Source of the DNA: Alicyclobacillus tolerans
GTDB lineage: Bacteria; Bacillota; Bacilli; Alicyclobacillales; Alicyclobacillaceae
Assembly: GCF_900142255.1 (NCBI RefSeq)
Contig: NZ_FRAF01000018.1
Span: 1-64,000, forward strand
Direction: 5' to 3'
Length of the DNA stretch: 64,000 nucleotides
A program made the position numbers and the translations under genes. The notes beneath the pieces are model-generated. The model was given only the letters and a program-made list of their open reading frames with translations, was not told the origin of the DNA and searched no databases. This document shows positions 8,883-18,225 of the stretch, in pieces (within the stretch, counting starts at the first letter, position 1; the number at the start of each line of letters is the position of its first letter).

Positions 8883-8915
8883 AAAAAATTGGCCTCTATC
8901 GCGAGATAGGGCCAA
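8883..8915 (-). terminator. Rho-independent terminator of the alpha-galactosidase operon
   Basis: On the minus strand the stem TTGGCC-CTATC / GATAG-GGCCAA (one bulged base, GCGA-type tetraloop; 8889-8915) is followed by a T6 run (8883-8888), 22 bases past the galactosidase stop. Confidence 0.88.
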
Positions 8916-8936
8916 TGGATAGGGTTTGCTTTTCGT

Positions 8937-11147
8937 TTAGGCGTTCAGCTTGGACAACTTCCACATACAAGATTGAAAATCAGTTGTGAAATAAGGAATG
9001 GCTATCCCCGCGTACATTAATTCATCGCCGCCATAAATATCACTTTCATAAGACATCCCTTGCACAAGTTCCACACGATATTGAGCTTCAGCATCCAGGC
9101 CTTTAAGACGCAACCGATGTATAGCATGATTGGCCTGTTGAAGCTTCGTAACACAAGAAACAACCGCCTGTTGCCTGTTCTGGGATACAAACATCCAAGC
9201 ATAAAAATCGCCCTCAAATGGATTGGCTAAAGCAAAGTAACGACCAAATTGAACCGTTTCTCGAATTTGCTTATAGGTTTCAACCTGTTCTGCTACGATA
9301 TTTTTTTCCTCATTTGTTAACTTTGTAATGTCCAATTCGTAACCAAAATTCCCTCCCATGGCAACAATCCCGCGTGTGGCAAGCGGCGTTATTCGCTGCA
9401 CCTGATGATTGGGTACAGCAGAAACATGGGCCCCCATGGTGATAGGGGGATAAACCAGAGCAGTACCGTATTGAATATAAAGACGTTCAATAGCGTCTGT
9501 ATTATCACTCGTCCATGTCTGAGGCATATAGTAAAGCATGCCAGGATCGAATCGTCCTCCACCCCCGGAACAACTCTCAAAGAGCACTTCAGGAAAACGT
9601 GTTGTCAAAGTTTCCATGACTGCATAGAGACCAAGCATATAGCGATGCGCCGTCTCTCGTTGTCGTTCAACTGGCAAACAGGCCGATCCGATTTCCGTCA
9701 TATGGCGATTCATATCCCATTTTACATACTGAATGGGTGCAGACGACAGTATTTCACTCACTGAATGGACGATAAAATCACAAACATCTTTTCGTGAAAA
9801 ATCCAGAACATATTGATGACGACCTGTAGAAGAACGACGACCAGGCACATGCAAGCACCAATCAGGATGTTCTCTAAACAACTGACTTTCTGGCGATACC
9901 ATCTCCGGCTCAAACCAAAGACCAAACTTCATACCCTTTTCGGCAATAGATTCGGCCAATCCAGCTAATCCATGCGGGAGTTTTTTCAAATTCACTCGCC
10001 AATCACCCAGAGACGTTTTGTCATTATCCCTTTGACCAAACCAACCGTCGTCCAGCACAAATAGTTCAATGCCCAACTGACCTGCTTCTTCAGCAAGTTG
10101 TAAAAGTTTTTCTTCATCAAAAGCAAAATACGTTGCTTCCCAATTATTAATAAGAATAGGTCTCGGTTGATGGCGATGAAGGCCACGACAAAGTCTCTCT
10201 CGATAGGCGTTGTGAAATATCTCCGTCATTCCATCTAAACCTTCAGCAGAATAGACCAGTACCGCTTCTGGTGTTTGAAAAATTTCACCAGGCTCTAATA
10301 ACCATGAAAAATCTGCTGGATTGATTCCTATTTGAAGACGTGTCTGCTGCAAGGAATCTTGTTCAGCGAGTGCCAGAAAATTACCACTGTATACTAGATT
10401 AACCGCCATTACTTCACCATGTGTATCCCTAGCATCAGAAGCCATTAACGCTAAAAATGGATTTTGATGATGACTACTCGCTCCACGACGACTTTCTACC
10501 GCTTGTAATCCAGGGACCACGGGTCGACGAACCAAATGACGCTCTCTTCCCCAGGCACCAGAAAGTTGCATCATATCCCAGGAAGAACACGGTAAATCAA
10601 GACTCATACTCAATGCTCGAGTCAGCTGAATAGGTTGTTGGCCGGCATTATACAATCGGGCCGATCGCGTGATCACCCCGATTTGTGAGAACACGGTATA
10701 AAGTAACGTAACCTGTAACTCCTGAACCGGATCGAACAAATCGATTTCCAGCGTCAAAGCTTCATGCGGAGATTCTGTATAGATCATAGGAAGCCCAGCC
10801 AATGCAGGTTTACCTTCCAGAATTCGATGGTTCCTGTATCGCAAATCAACAACGGATGTGCCATCCGCAAAAATAGCTTCTAATGCGGGAACGCGAAAAT
10901 CTCCATGACCATAAACAGGATATTCTTGAGGAAGCGTGTCCAGAGAAAAAGCAGGATTTTCAGGATTACAATTGGGCGAAAAAGGACGATCTATCATCTT
11001 CAGTAAATGTGCGGTTGAAGAGGAACGCAATTTCCTTCCCCAATAGAGATGTGCTAAGTACCCTTCCTCTGTAACCTTCATGACATAACTGGTGTGTTTG
11101 TTTTGAAGATGGAACAATTGCTCTTCAGGATCAAACAAAATTTGCAT
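8937..11147 (-). CDS. Alpha-galactosidase, family GH36
   Basis: 736 residues, the usual length for the tetrameric bacterial GH36 enzymes. Residues 1-300 form the N-terminal beta-sandwich; the TIM barrel starts at PILINNWEATYF (330). The nucleophile Asp is D478 in YVKWDMNRH and the acid/base is D548 in WTSDNTDA. Both numbers coincide with those I recall for Geobacillus stearothermophilus AgaA/AgaN. Other family marks are VLDDGWFG, WFEPEMVSPES and ESCSGGGGRFDPG. It should cleave terminal alpha-1,6-galactose from raffinose-type sugars (melibiose, raffinose, stachyose) in the cytoplasm after uptake by the adjacent ABC transporter. Last gene of the operon, 33 bases after the permease. Confidence 0.95.
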   Translation of the reverse strand: MQILFDPEEQLFHLQNKHTSYVMKVTEEGYLAHLYWGRKLRSSSTAHLLKMIDRPFSPNCNPENPAFSLDTLPQEYPVYGHGDFRVPALEAIFADGTSVVDLRYRNHRILEGKPALAGLPMIYTESPHEALTLEIDLFDPVQELQVTLLYTVFSQIGVITRSARLYNAGQQPIQLTRALSMSLDLPCSSWDMMQLSGAWGRERHLVRRPVVPGLQAVESRRGASSHHQNPFLALMASDARDTHGEVMAVNLVYSGNFLALAEQDSLQQTRLQIGINPADFSWLLEPGEIFQTPEAVLVYSAEGLDGMTEIFHNAYRERLCRGLHRHQPRPILINNWEATYFAFDEEKLLQLAEEAGQLGIELFVLDDGWFGQRDNDKTSLGDWRVNLKKLPHGLAGLAESIAEKGMKFGLWFEPEMVSPESQLFREHPDWCLHVPGRRSSTGRHQYVLDFSRKDVCDFIVHSVSEILSSAPIQYVKWDMNRHMTEIGSACLPVERQRETAHRYMLGLYAVMETLTTRFPEVLFESCSGGGGRFDPGMLYYMPQTWTSDNTDAIERLYIQYGTALVYPPITMGAHVSAVPNHQVQRITPLATRGIVAMGGNFGYELDITKLTNEEKNIVAEQVETYKQIRETVQFGRYFALANPFEGDFYAWMFVSQNRQQAVVSCVTKLQQANHAIHRLRLKGLDAEAQYRVELVQGMSYESDIYGGDELMYAGIAIPYFTTDFQSCMWKLSKLNA

Positions 11148-11180
11148 TTCTCACATCTCTCTTCTTTGGGAAAGTCGTGG

Positions 11181-12113
11181 TTAGCTTAAATCGTAAGTTG
11201 TACGGTTGCGGAAATAGGCAAACTGCAACAAAGTGACTAGCAAAATGACAACAAATAAAATTACGGATAAAGCAGAAGCAAATCCCATATGAAAGAACTG
11301 AAATCCTTCCTGGAAAATATAGAAATTATACACATTGGTTGCTTGACCCGGTCCTCCCTGAGTCATTACATAGACTGTATCAAATACTTGAAACGATCCA
11401 ATCACTGAAGTAATGAGCACAAAAAGTAATGTGGGTCGCAAGAGCGGCAATGTTATCGTGAAAAATTTACGAATCGGTGAGGCTCCATCCAACTCGGCTG
11501 CCTCGTAAAGGTAGGCTGGGATACCTTGCAAGCCAGCTAGAAAAAAGAGCATATTGTAACCGGTCCACTGCCATATGTTTACCATTGCAACTGCAGGTAA
11601 AGCCCAGTGTTGTGTCCCAAGCCAATCAATTTGCGGTAGATGCAACACCTGTAACAGTGAGTCAAGCATGCCCGTGGGCTGCAAAATCCATTGCCAAACC
11701 ACACCTACTGCTACCGGCATAGCCAACCAAGGTATGACAAACAAAGCCCGAAAAATGGCCATCCCAGGCAATCTACGATTGAGAAGTAACGCCAAAATGA
11801 TGGCTAACACCGTTTGAAGTGGAATATTCAGCAAAACATAGTAAACCGTGATCAGCATAGAGTGAAGTGCCGTTGGATCGTGAAAAACTTTCGTGTAGTT
11901 ACTCAGGCCAGCAAAAGAAGGAGACGAAAGCAAATTCCAATGCAATAAACTAATGACTAGCACTGCTATAGCCGGAATTAACATAAACAATAAAACGCCA
12001 ACAAAACTGGGGAAAACAAAGAGATAGGGTGTAATACCTTGCGATGTTAGTTTCGATTTTTTGATTTTTTCTCTAGGCATCCGAGTAGACAACATCTTGG
12101 TATCAAAACTCAC
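11181..12113 (-). CDS. Sugar ABC transporter permease (MsmF-type)
   Basis: 310 residues with six predicted membrane helices. The EAA loop that contacts the ATPase is EAAELDGASPIRKFFTITLP (about residues 210-229). The N-terminus has the long basic leader usual for the F-type permease of CUT1 transporters. Start GTG 12113, with GAGGTG six bases upstream. It pairs with the G-type permease and the binding protein upstream to import an alpha-galactoside. No ATPase gene is present in this operon. Confidence 0.92.
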   Translation of the reverse strand: MSFDTKMLSTRMPREKIKKSKLTSQGITPYLFVFPSFVGVLLFMLIPAIAVLVISLLHWNLLSSPSFAGLSNYTKVFHDPTALHSMLITVYYVLLNIPLQTVLAIILALLLNRRLPGMAIFRALFVIPWLAMPVAVGVVWQWILQPTGMLDSLLQVLHLPQIDWLGTQHWALPAVAMVNIWQWTGYNMLFFLAGLQGIPAYLYEAAELDGASPIRKFFTITLPLLRPTLLFVLITSVIGSFQVFDTVYVMTQGGPGQATNVYNFYIFQEGFQFFHMGFASALSVILFVVILLVTLLQFAYFRNRTTYDLS

Positions 12114-12180
12114 GGTTTACACCTCGCTTTCTGAAGCCTATCGTCTTCCGTCCATCAGACAAAAGAGAGAATTTTGAGGA

Positions 12181-12206
12181 AGGGAGGCACAGCAAAGCAC
12201 CTCCCT
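12181..12206 (-). other. Intercistronic hairpin between binding-protein and permease genes
   Basis: AGGGAGG / CCTCCCT stem (7 bp, 12-base loop) 16 bases after the binding-protein stop, without a T-run. Such hairpins often protect the mRNA of the abundant binding protein or partly stop transcription. Confidence 0.5.
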
Positions 12207-12221
12207 CTGCCTGTTCCAGAT

Positions 12222-13592
12222 TCATTGACCAGAAAGTGCCGCATCTGCATTTTGAACAGCAACTTGCGCCGCCTTTTGGGCCGATATTTGATTTAACCAG
12301 AGCAAATTGAACTCATTGTCTATAGCTGTGCTCGCTTGCGACCAATTGGTTGTAATGGGGAAGCTAATCGTCTGACCATGAGACTCATTCAAGAATGGTG
12401 TAACGTTGACACCGCGCTTCGCCCATGACTCTGCAAACAGCGGAGCGAGTGACGGAATTCCAGGCCATACATAGCCGCCTGAAGCCAAAATTTTCTCCGA
12501 CTGTTTGCTAGCCAGCCATTTGACTAGCTCCCACGCTGCATGTGGATGTTTGGTATGCGCATAAATCGCATCCGACAAACCATTCATGACTGAAACCCGA
12601 CCATCTGGTCCAACTGGCAAGGGTGCTATACCCACAGGGAAGTTAGCTCCTTTGACCACAGGAGTTAAATCCCAGTCACCATCTGTATACATGGCTACTT
12701 TGCCTTCATCGAACAGTTGAATGGCGTTTGAACCGACATTCGGCTGGGTAACATCAGAGCCGCCTGGGGACACATGGTATTTGTAAATCATATCCACTAA
12801 ATTTTGCAGTGCTGCTACAGATTGTGGACTGTTGAGAAGCATCTTGTGACAAAAAGGATGGTAAATAATTTTCCCGCCATTTTCGGCAATAAAATTGTAG
12901 TAGAATACCTGGTTGTTGTTTCCTGAGAAAAATCCATATTGCTTGATATCATTCGGATTGAAACCTGGTTGTCCAGGATGTTTGCCATTTGCATCTACAG
13001 TCAATTCTTCAGCAGTTTGTAAAAGCGTCCCGCCATTCTGCGGGTTCCATGTCAAATGATTAGGAGCTGGTATACCCGCTTTCTTGAAGAGATTTTTGTT
13101 ATAGAAAATAGCGATAGTATCCCAATCCTTGGGTAATCCATAAATCCCACCTTGATATTCATATTGCTTGAGCAGATTGGGATAGTAGATGGATAGATTA
13201 AGATGATCCTTCTCAATAAAAGGCTTAAGATTTAACAACTGGCCATTTTGTACGAACGTAGGAAAGTAGGTTACATGATCCCAAAAAACGTCTGGAGCAT
13301 CCCCTGCTGCCATTTCGGTTTGAAGCTTCTGCCAATATTGAGCCCACGGATACTGTTCAATGGTTACTTGAATATTTGGATGTAACTTTTCAAACACATC
13401 AATCGATTTCTGATATCCAACTTCTTCATTTGGATCCCATAACATGTAAGTCAGATGAACTACTTTACCATCCGAACTGCCTCCACCTGAAGAGGTATTA
13501 CTCGACTGCGGGCTACCACAAGCAGTTACTGCGCAGGTCAAGGATAAGACAGAAGCACCAGTAATCCATTTCCAAGTTTTATTTTTCTTCAT
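12222..13592 (-). CDS. Sugar-binding lipoprotein of the ABC transporter (MsmE-type)
   Basis: 456 residues. A signal peptide ends in the lipobox VTAC, with Cys at about residue 25, followed by a Ser/Gly linker. The mature part has the extracellular solute-binding protein family 1 pattern: LTYMLWDPNEE, FEKLHPNIQVTIEQYPW, GDAPDVFWD and YNKNLFKKAGI, plus WELVKWLASKQSEK near the end. It captures the sugar outside the membrane and delivers it to the two permeases. RBS AGGGGG upstream of ATG 13592. Aromatic residues are frequent, typical of sugar clefts. The specificity for galactosides is inferred from the operon. Confidence 0.93.
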   Translation of the reverse strand: MKKNKTWKWITGASVLSLTCAVTACGSPQSSNTSSGGGSSDGKVVHLTYMLWDPNEEVGYQKSIDVFEKLHPNIQVTIEQYPWAQYWQKLQTEMAAGDAPDVFWDHVTYFPTFVQNGQLLNLKPFIEKDHLNLSIYYPNLLKQYEYQGGIYGLPKDWDTIAIFYNKNLFKKAGIPAPNHLTWNPQNGGTLLQTAEELTVDANGKHPGQPGFNPNDIKQYGFFSGNNNQVFYYNFIAENGGKIIYHPFCHKMLLNSPQSVAALQNLVDMIYKYHVSPGGSDVTQPNVGSNAIQLFDEGKVAMYTDGDWDLTPVVKGANFPVGIAPLPVGPDGRVSVMNGLSDAIYAHTKHPHAAWELVKWLASKQSEKILASGGYVWPGIPSLAPLFAESWAKRGVNVTPFLNESHGQTISFPITTNWSQASTAIDNEFNLLWLNQISAQKAAQVAVQNADAALSGQ

Positions 13593-13692
13593 ATATTTAC
13601 CCCCTAAATTTTAAATTAATGAAAATTTCATACAAACCAGAGCAAACGCCAAGCCTCGCCCCCTCTCCAGCCTATCGATCAGACTGAGTGCT

Positions 13693-14520
13693 TTATTTCA
13701 ATCCTGTCAATTGAATAGAGCGAATAATTTGTTTTTGGAACAGGATAAACAGGATAATCAGAGGCAAGAGCGCGATTGTAGCTGCAGCCATCAATTCGTT
13801 CCACTCTGCGCCATACTGCAATTGGAAGGACGCAATTCCCAGACTGACCACCTTATATTGATCCGTATTGGTGACAATCAATGGCCATAAAAAGTTGTTC
13901 CAGGAAGTTACAAAAGTGATAATCGCTAACGTCGCAAGGATGGGACGACTGAGGGGAAGAATGATTTGCAGGAAAATTCTAACCACACCCGCGCCATCAA
14001 TTCGTGCGGCTTCCTCAATATCTCCCGGTATACCAAGAAAAAATTGCCGAAGAAGAAATATCCCTACTGGCGTACTCAATACAGTTGGGGCAATCAAAGC
14101 CGCGTAAGAATTAATCCAACCTAAATCTTTCATTAAAATGAAGAGCGGAATCAGAGTCACAATATTAGGAACCATCAATGTGCTCAAATAAATCATGAAC
14201 AATACGTTGCGTCCCATAAACCGCATGCGGGCAAAAGCATAGGCTGCGAGTGATCCAAAAATGAGTTGCCCCAAGACAATGACCACGGACACAAACAACG
14301 TATTCAGCAAATAACGTCCAAACGGAACTGACGTCCAAACTTCTAGATAATTTTTAAAATCAACATGAGAAGGAAATAAATGGCCTGCATAAACCTCGTT
14401 AGCCGGTTTGAGGGAAGTTAAAATAGAAATGAGATACGGGAAAATGGAGATACACGCCCCCACGCAAAGTACTGCATAAATCAAAGCATTGACCCACCAA
14501 GCAGAACGGGCATGTGACAT
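13693..14520 (-). CDS. Sugar ABC transporter permease (MsmG-type)
   Basis: 275 residues with six membrane helices and the EAA motif EAARIDGAGVVRIFLQIILP (about residues 175-194). The C-terminal block ELMAAATIALLPLIILFILFQKQI is typical of the G-type permease. AAGGAGG lies 10 bases before ATG 14520. It is the first transport gene after the regulator, upstream of the binding protein. This G-E-F order is unusual, since E-F-G is the common arrangement. Confidence 0.92.
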   Translation of the reverse strand: MSHARSAWWVNALIYAVLCVGACISIFPYLISILTSLKPANEVYAGHLFPSHVDFKNYLEVWTSVPFGRYLLNTLFVSVVIVLGQLIFGSLAAYAFARMRFMGRNVLFMIYLSTLMVPNIVTLIPLFILMKDLGWINSYAALIAPTVLSTPVGIFLLRQFFLGIPGDIEEAARIDGAGVVRIFLQIILPLSRPILATLAIITFVTSWNNFLWPLIVTNTDQYKVVSLGIASFQLQYGAEWNELMAAATIALLPLIILFILFQKQIIRSIQLTGLK

Positions 14521-14602
14521 TGGTTCTACGCCTCCTTATGGTTTGGTTAGAACTGCTTTATCTGTCGCTGTATGGATACTTCTCAATTCCTCAAGCCTCT
14601 TT

Positions 14603-15604
14603 TCAAGATGGTTCTAAAGATGAACCACAACTCTCACGAATCACCAATTCTGAAGGTAGAGTAATTTGGAATGGCCCCTCATTTTCATGGACAGATCCAA
14701 GCAAAATCTGCACTGCCAATTTCCCCATACGTTCAGCCGGAATACGAATGGTCGTTAATGCCGGATTCATGTACGCTGCCATATCAATATCGTCGCAGCC
14801 GACAATCGCTATGTCTCCAGGAACAGAGAGCTTGGCTTCACGCAAGGCGTGAATGACGCCAACTGCCATAGGATCACTGGCTACAAAAAACGCGGATGGC
14901 AAATCATATGACTGTAGAGCTTGCTTGGCTAATTCATACCCGCCATTAATGGACCAAGGTCCAATAAAAACCCAATCTTCCCGAAACAGCCCCTGTTCTC
15001 TCATATAGTTTTCAAAAGCGACATGTCGTTCATCTCGTCTTGAAAGCCGACTCCCACCGATAAAACCAATGCGCGTATGACCTAACTTCATGAGATGTCT
15101 GAGAACCAAATGTGTAATACGCTCAAAATCCGTTACAACTGAAAAAAATCTCTCTGGATTGGGCGAAGAATCGATAAAAATCAAATTCTTTGCCTGATTT
15201 TCCAAAGCGGTATAAAATGGATCGGGTTCACCAATAACCATCACCCAATCAAATTCCCCTAAATCACTTCTTCCTTCATTCAGATTTCTCCATCCTAATA
15301 AAAGCGAAGCTTCAATTCCCTGCCTGTTACACTCCGTCTCAATCCCGCGGCGAATACTCAAAAAGTATGGGTCCTGATTCTCAAGTTCCTCGTTACCAAA
15401 AGGAATAATGCCGATTTTCTTAACAGTTGCCGTATCTTTTTCCCGGCGTCGACGTTTGGCAACATAATGCAATTCTTCTGCAGCACGAAAGACTCGAAGA
15501 CGTGTGCTTTCCGGAACAGCCAATGTTCTGTCTCCGTTTAAAACACGTGAAACGGTAGCAATGGAGACGGATGCCTTCTCAGCTACATCTTTTATGGTCG
15601 GCAT
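14603..15604 (-). CDS. LacI-family transcriptional regulator of the galactoside operon
   Basis: 333 residues. The N-terminal helix-turn-helix and hinge are textbook (TIKDVAEKASVSIATVSRVL, residues 3-22). The periplasmic-binding-like effector domain follows from about residue 65, with the conserved HLVLRHLMKLGHTRIGFIGG, AFFVASDPMAVGVI and VGCDDIDMAAYMNPALTTI. It probably represses this operon and its own gene until an alpha-galactoside or galactose binds. It is the first gene of the operon, 82 bases before the first permease, and two operator candidates lie on either side of its promoter. Confidence 0.93.
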   Translation of the reverse strand: MPTIKDVAEKASVSIATVSRVLNGDRTLAVPESTRLRVFRAAEELHYVAKRRRREKDTATVKKIGIIPFGNEELENQDPYFLSIRRGIETECNRQGIEASLLLGWRNLNEGRSDLGEFDWVMVIGEPDPFYTALENQAKNLIFIDSSPNPERFFSVVTDFERITHLVLRHLMKLGHTRIGFIGGSRLSRRDERHVAFENYMREQGLFREDWVFIGPWSINGGYELAKQALQSYDLPSAFFVASDPMAVGVIHALREAKLSVPGDIAIVGCDDIDMAAYMNPALTTIRIPAERMGKLAVQILLGSVHENEGPFQITLPSELVIRESCGSSLEPS

Positions 15605-15618
15605 CTTATCACTCTCTT

Positions 15619-15629
15619 TTTTAGTAAAA
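15619..15629. promoter_or_regulatory. Candidate proximal operator of the LacI-type regulator
   Basis: Palindrome TTTTA-G-TAAAA between the promoter and the lacI start. It belongs to a 14-base sequence repeated in inverted orientation at 15777-15790. The role is inferred from position. Confidence 0.45.
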
Positions 15630-15666
15630 TAATTTTAATTAATGCTCATATTTTATCTTGGAGATT

Positions 15667-15695
15667 AGTCTATGATTCCGTTTTCAATTTGTCAA
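15667..15695 (-). promoter_or_regulatory. SigA promoter of the lacI-galactosidase operon
   Basis: On the minus strand TTGACA (15690-15695), a 17-base spacer and TAGACT (15667-15672), about 60 bases upstream of the lacI start. The whole operon is probably read from here. Confidence 0.75.
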
Positions 15696-15778
15696 TAGTT
15701 CTTTTTTACCCAAAAAACTTGTCATTTTTATAAAAATCGAATAAAAAACTAGAAAAATATCAAGAATATATTCAATTT

Positions 15779-15791
15779 ATTTTACTAAAAT
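15779..15791. promoter_or_regulatory. Candidate distal operator of the LacI-type regulator
   Basis: Perfect 13-base palindrome ATTTTA-C-TAAAAT upstream of the -35 box, centred 161 bases from the proximal copy. Paired sites around a promoter suggest repression through DNA looping, but the region is AT-rich, so chance is possible. Confidence 0.45.
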
Positions 15792-15842
15792 TTTTGGGCT
15801 GTTTTTCTAAAAACGTTGGAGAAATGAAAAAAAACAGTGTTT

Positions 15843-16793
15843 TCATGAATGATTGTGGGTCTCAATGGCTGCACAGAATTCGGAGTCTGTATGAGGATGG
15901 TTTGAGTCTTCGATTTGAATGGTGGCATGGCCAATACCGACATGAGCCAGCCGATGTTCTATGGCTCGCAGGATGATTTGACTTTCCTGTATACTCATCT
16001 GGCCGTCAAGTATAATATGACAGGAAAGTGCATTTTTCCCATTGGTAATGCTCCACATATGGATATCATGAACCCCTTGAACTCCCTGTACTGACTTAAT
16101 CTCATTGACAACTTTCTCAAATTGAATTCCTTTTGGTGTCCCTTCCATGAGAATCCCAACTGCTTGCTTGACAATTCTCCATGCTCCCAAAGCAATCAAA
16201 ACAGCAATGAGCACACTTAACAACGGATCGACCAGATACCAGCGTGTGAACAAAATGATTAGACCACCTATAATCACACCTGCTGATGCAGCAGCATCGC
16301 CAAGCATATGCAAAACGGCGCTCTTGACATTGATATCTTCTTCATGACGCATTCCTAATCCTAAATATAGATTGATACAAAGTCCCACACCAGCACTGAC
16401 AAACATCCAGCCCGGCGATACTGGTTGCGGATGCTGAAAACGTTGATAAGCTTCCCAAAGTATCCAGAGCGTTACCAGAATGAGCAACAATCCATTGAGA
16501 AAGGCCGCCAGTATCCCCGCTCGATAATAGCCAAATGTCATCTCTTGATTAGCAGGTTTCTCTGATTGTTTCATAGCAAACCATGACAATCCAATCGCTG
16601 CAATATCCGTCAGAACATGGCCTGCATCAGAAAAGAGCGCAAGACTGTGCGATAACCAACCACCCGCAATTTCGGCTGCAAAAATAAATAAAGTCAGAAA
16701 AAAAGCAAGTTGCATTTTTCCTGCAGGAGCGTGACTATGAAAAATATCCGCATGGTCATGGGAATGGTTGTGACTGTGATCATGATGGCTCAT
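15843..16793 (-). CDS. czcD: Cation diffusion facilitator (Zn/Co/Cd efflux)
   Basis: 316 residues. The N-terminus is a histidine-rich metal loop (His/Asp repeats, residues 2-22), then six membrane helices. The zinc site residues appear as LFSDAGHVLTD in helix II and HMLGDAAAS in helix V, the paired HxxxD/DxxxD sites of the family. The C-terminal cytoplasmic ferredoxin-like domain (SVQGVQGVHDIHMWSI) is complete and has a further His-containing tail. It exports divalent metal in exchange for protons. Start ATG 16793 with AGGAG 8 bases upstream. A TATAAT (minus strand, 16860-16865) may be its -10 box. Confidence 0.92.
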   Translation of the reverse strand: MSHHDHSHNHSHDHADIFHSHAPAGKMQLAFFLTLFIFAAEIAGGWLSHSLALFSDAGHVLTDIAAIGLSWFAMKQSEKPANQEMTFGYYRAGILAAFLNGLLLILVTLWILWEAYQRFQHPQPVSPGWMFVSAGVGLCINLYLGLGMRHEEDINVKSAVLHMLGDAAASAGVIIGGLIILFTRWYLVDPLLSVLIAVLIALGAWRIVKQAVGILMEGTPKGIQFEKVVNEIKSVQGVQGVHDIHMWSITNGKNALSCHIILDGQMSIQESQIILRAIEHRLAHVGIGHATIQIEDSNHPHTDSEFCAAIETHNHS

Positions 16794-16908
16794 GCATGTT
16801 CTCCTTTTTTGATCCAATGGACGCATTTTAACCTTCAATTTCCCAATCCTATTTTACATATTATAGCCTAGCCATACCCTCTGTTACTGAAAAGATTGTT
16901 TTCAGAAT

Positions 16909-18225
16909 TTAGAAAAAACCTCCGAATCCCTTTCGCTTGCGCAAAGAAGAATTGGGTATGCCAAGCTGATCACGATATTTAGCAACCGTACGCCGGGACA
17001 ATTGAACCCCTGGCTGTACACTGAGTTTTTGAGCGATTTCCGCATCAGAGAACGGACGTTCAGGGGGCTCCCGTTCTATCCAGTTTTTCAAATGTTGTTG
17101 AATCGCTTGCGCTGATAAGTCTTCTTCTGGATGCAGACGATGACTGAAAAAAAACTTCATTGCATAGGTCCCGCGTGGTGTCTGCAAAAATTTACCTCGC
17201 ACTGCACGACTGACCGTAGATGGATGTAAGTCAAGACGAAGTGCAACATCACGCATGGACAAAGGCTCCAGACAATCAGAATTGGACTGCAAATAATGAT
17301 TTTGCACTTCCAATACAATGTTTACAATTCTGCGAATCGTTCTCTGTCTTTGTAAGACGCATTGTTGCAACCACATCAACGCACGGTACTGTTGCTGCAC
17401 ATAATCCCTAACGCTCTCTTCTGCATGGTGAAGAATCTGGCTATACTCGTCAGACACACGTATTATCGGCAAGATTCGCTCTTCGATATCCATTTCCCAG
17501 CCAAAGTCTGTCATCCATACACGCACATCCGGCAGAAGGGTATCTCGCTGAACTACCGTATAACCACTAGCCGGGCGAGGATTCAATGAACGCAACTGTA
17601 CCATGAGTTGTTCGAAATGAGCGTCATCTATGCCTAATATCTTCTTAACCTGGCGATAACGCCCGGCAGCAAGATCGGGTAAATGCTGTATCAATAAGAG
17701 CAAGGGTTGACTGATTTGAGGAGAATACTGACCAACTTGTAACGAAAGACATTCCTGCAAATTGCGCGCACCAATTCCTGGTGGATCGCACGATTGCACA
17801 GTTCCTAATACACGTTCAACAGTTTGCACAGTTTGACCTAAACCATTTGCAACTTCTGTTAATGGTACACGCAAATATCCTGACTCATCCAACGAACCAA
17901 TGAGGTATTCAGCAATTCGCATCTCTTCGGACGTATGGAGCAAACAGCGTACTTGTTGGGTGACATGTTCAACCAGTGAGGGCTGGTAAGGTCGTGCAGC
18001 TAACCAATCATCCATTTGCACACCGCTACGCCCCCCCGCTGAACGGACGAAGTTTTGAGGTTCCACCACCTCAAGACAGGGATTTTGGCTAACAGCGTCC
18101 AACAAGTAATCCCGCAATTCATATATATTGCAACTTAAAATCTGGATGGATTGCGTCATCTGAGGTGTAAGCGCCAGTCTTTGCGACAGTTCTTGACTCA
18201 TACCCAGACTTATTTCGAGATTCAT
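16909..18225 (-). CDS. rpoN: RNA polymerase sigma-54 factor
   Basis: 438 residues, close to Bacillus SigL (436). Region I is Gln-rich (SQRLALTPQMTQSIQIL). The core-binding domain follows from about residue 100. The C-terminus has the helix-turn-helix MRDVALRLDLHPSTVSRAVRGK and the RpoN box RRTVAKYR about 20 residues from the end, which reads the -24 element. It directs transcription from -24/-12 promoters with AAA+ activators. ATG 18225 is chosen over an upstream Met because GGAGGGGAG lies 4 bases upstream and region I starts there. No activator gene lies in the window. Confidence 0.95.
   Translation of the reverse strand: MNLEISLGMSQELSQRLALTPQMTQSIQILSCNIYELRDYLLDAVSQNPCLEVVEPQNFVRSAGGRSGVQMDDWLAARPYQPSLVEHVTQQVRCLLHTSEEMRIAEYLIGSLDESGYLRVPLTEVANGLGQTVQTVERVLGTVQSCDPPGIGARNLQECLSLQVGQYSPQISQPLLLLIQHLPDLAAGRYRQVKKILGIDDAHFEQLMVQLRSLNPRPASGYTVVQRDTLLPDVRVWMTDFGWEMDIEERILPIIRVSDEYSQILHHAEESVRDYVQQQYRALMWLQQCVLQRQRTIRRIVNIVLEVQNHYLQSNSDCLEPLSMRDVALRLDLHPSTVSRAVRGKFLQTPRGTYAMKFFFSHRLHPEEDLSAQAIQQHLKNWIEREPPERPFSDAEIAQKLSVQPGVQLSRRTVAKYRDQLGIPNSSLRKRKGFGGFF

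Noticed and set aside
16430-16450. cre-like sequence TGAAAACGTTGATA
   Set aside because: One mismatch at a conserved position and it lies inside the cation efflux coding region, not near the sugar operon promoter.
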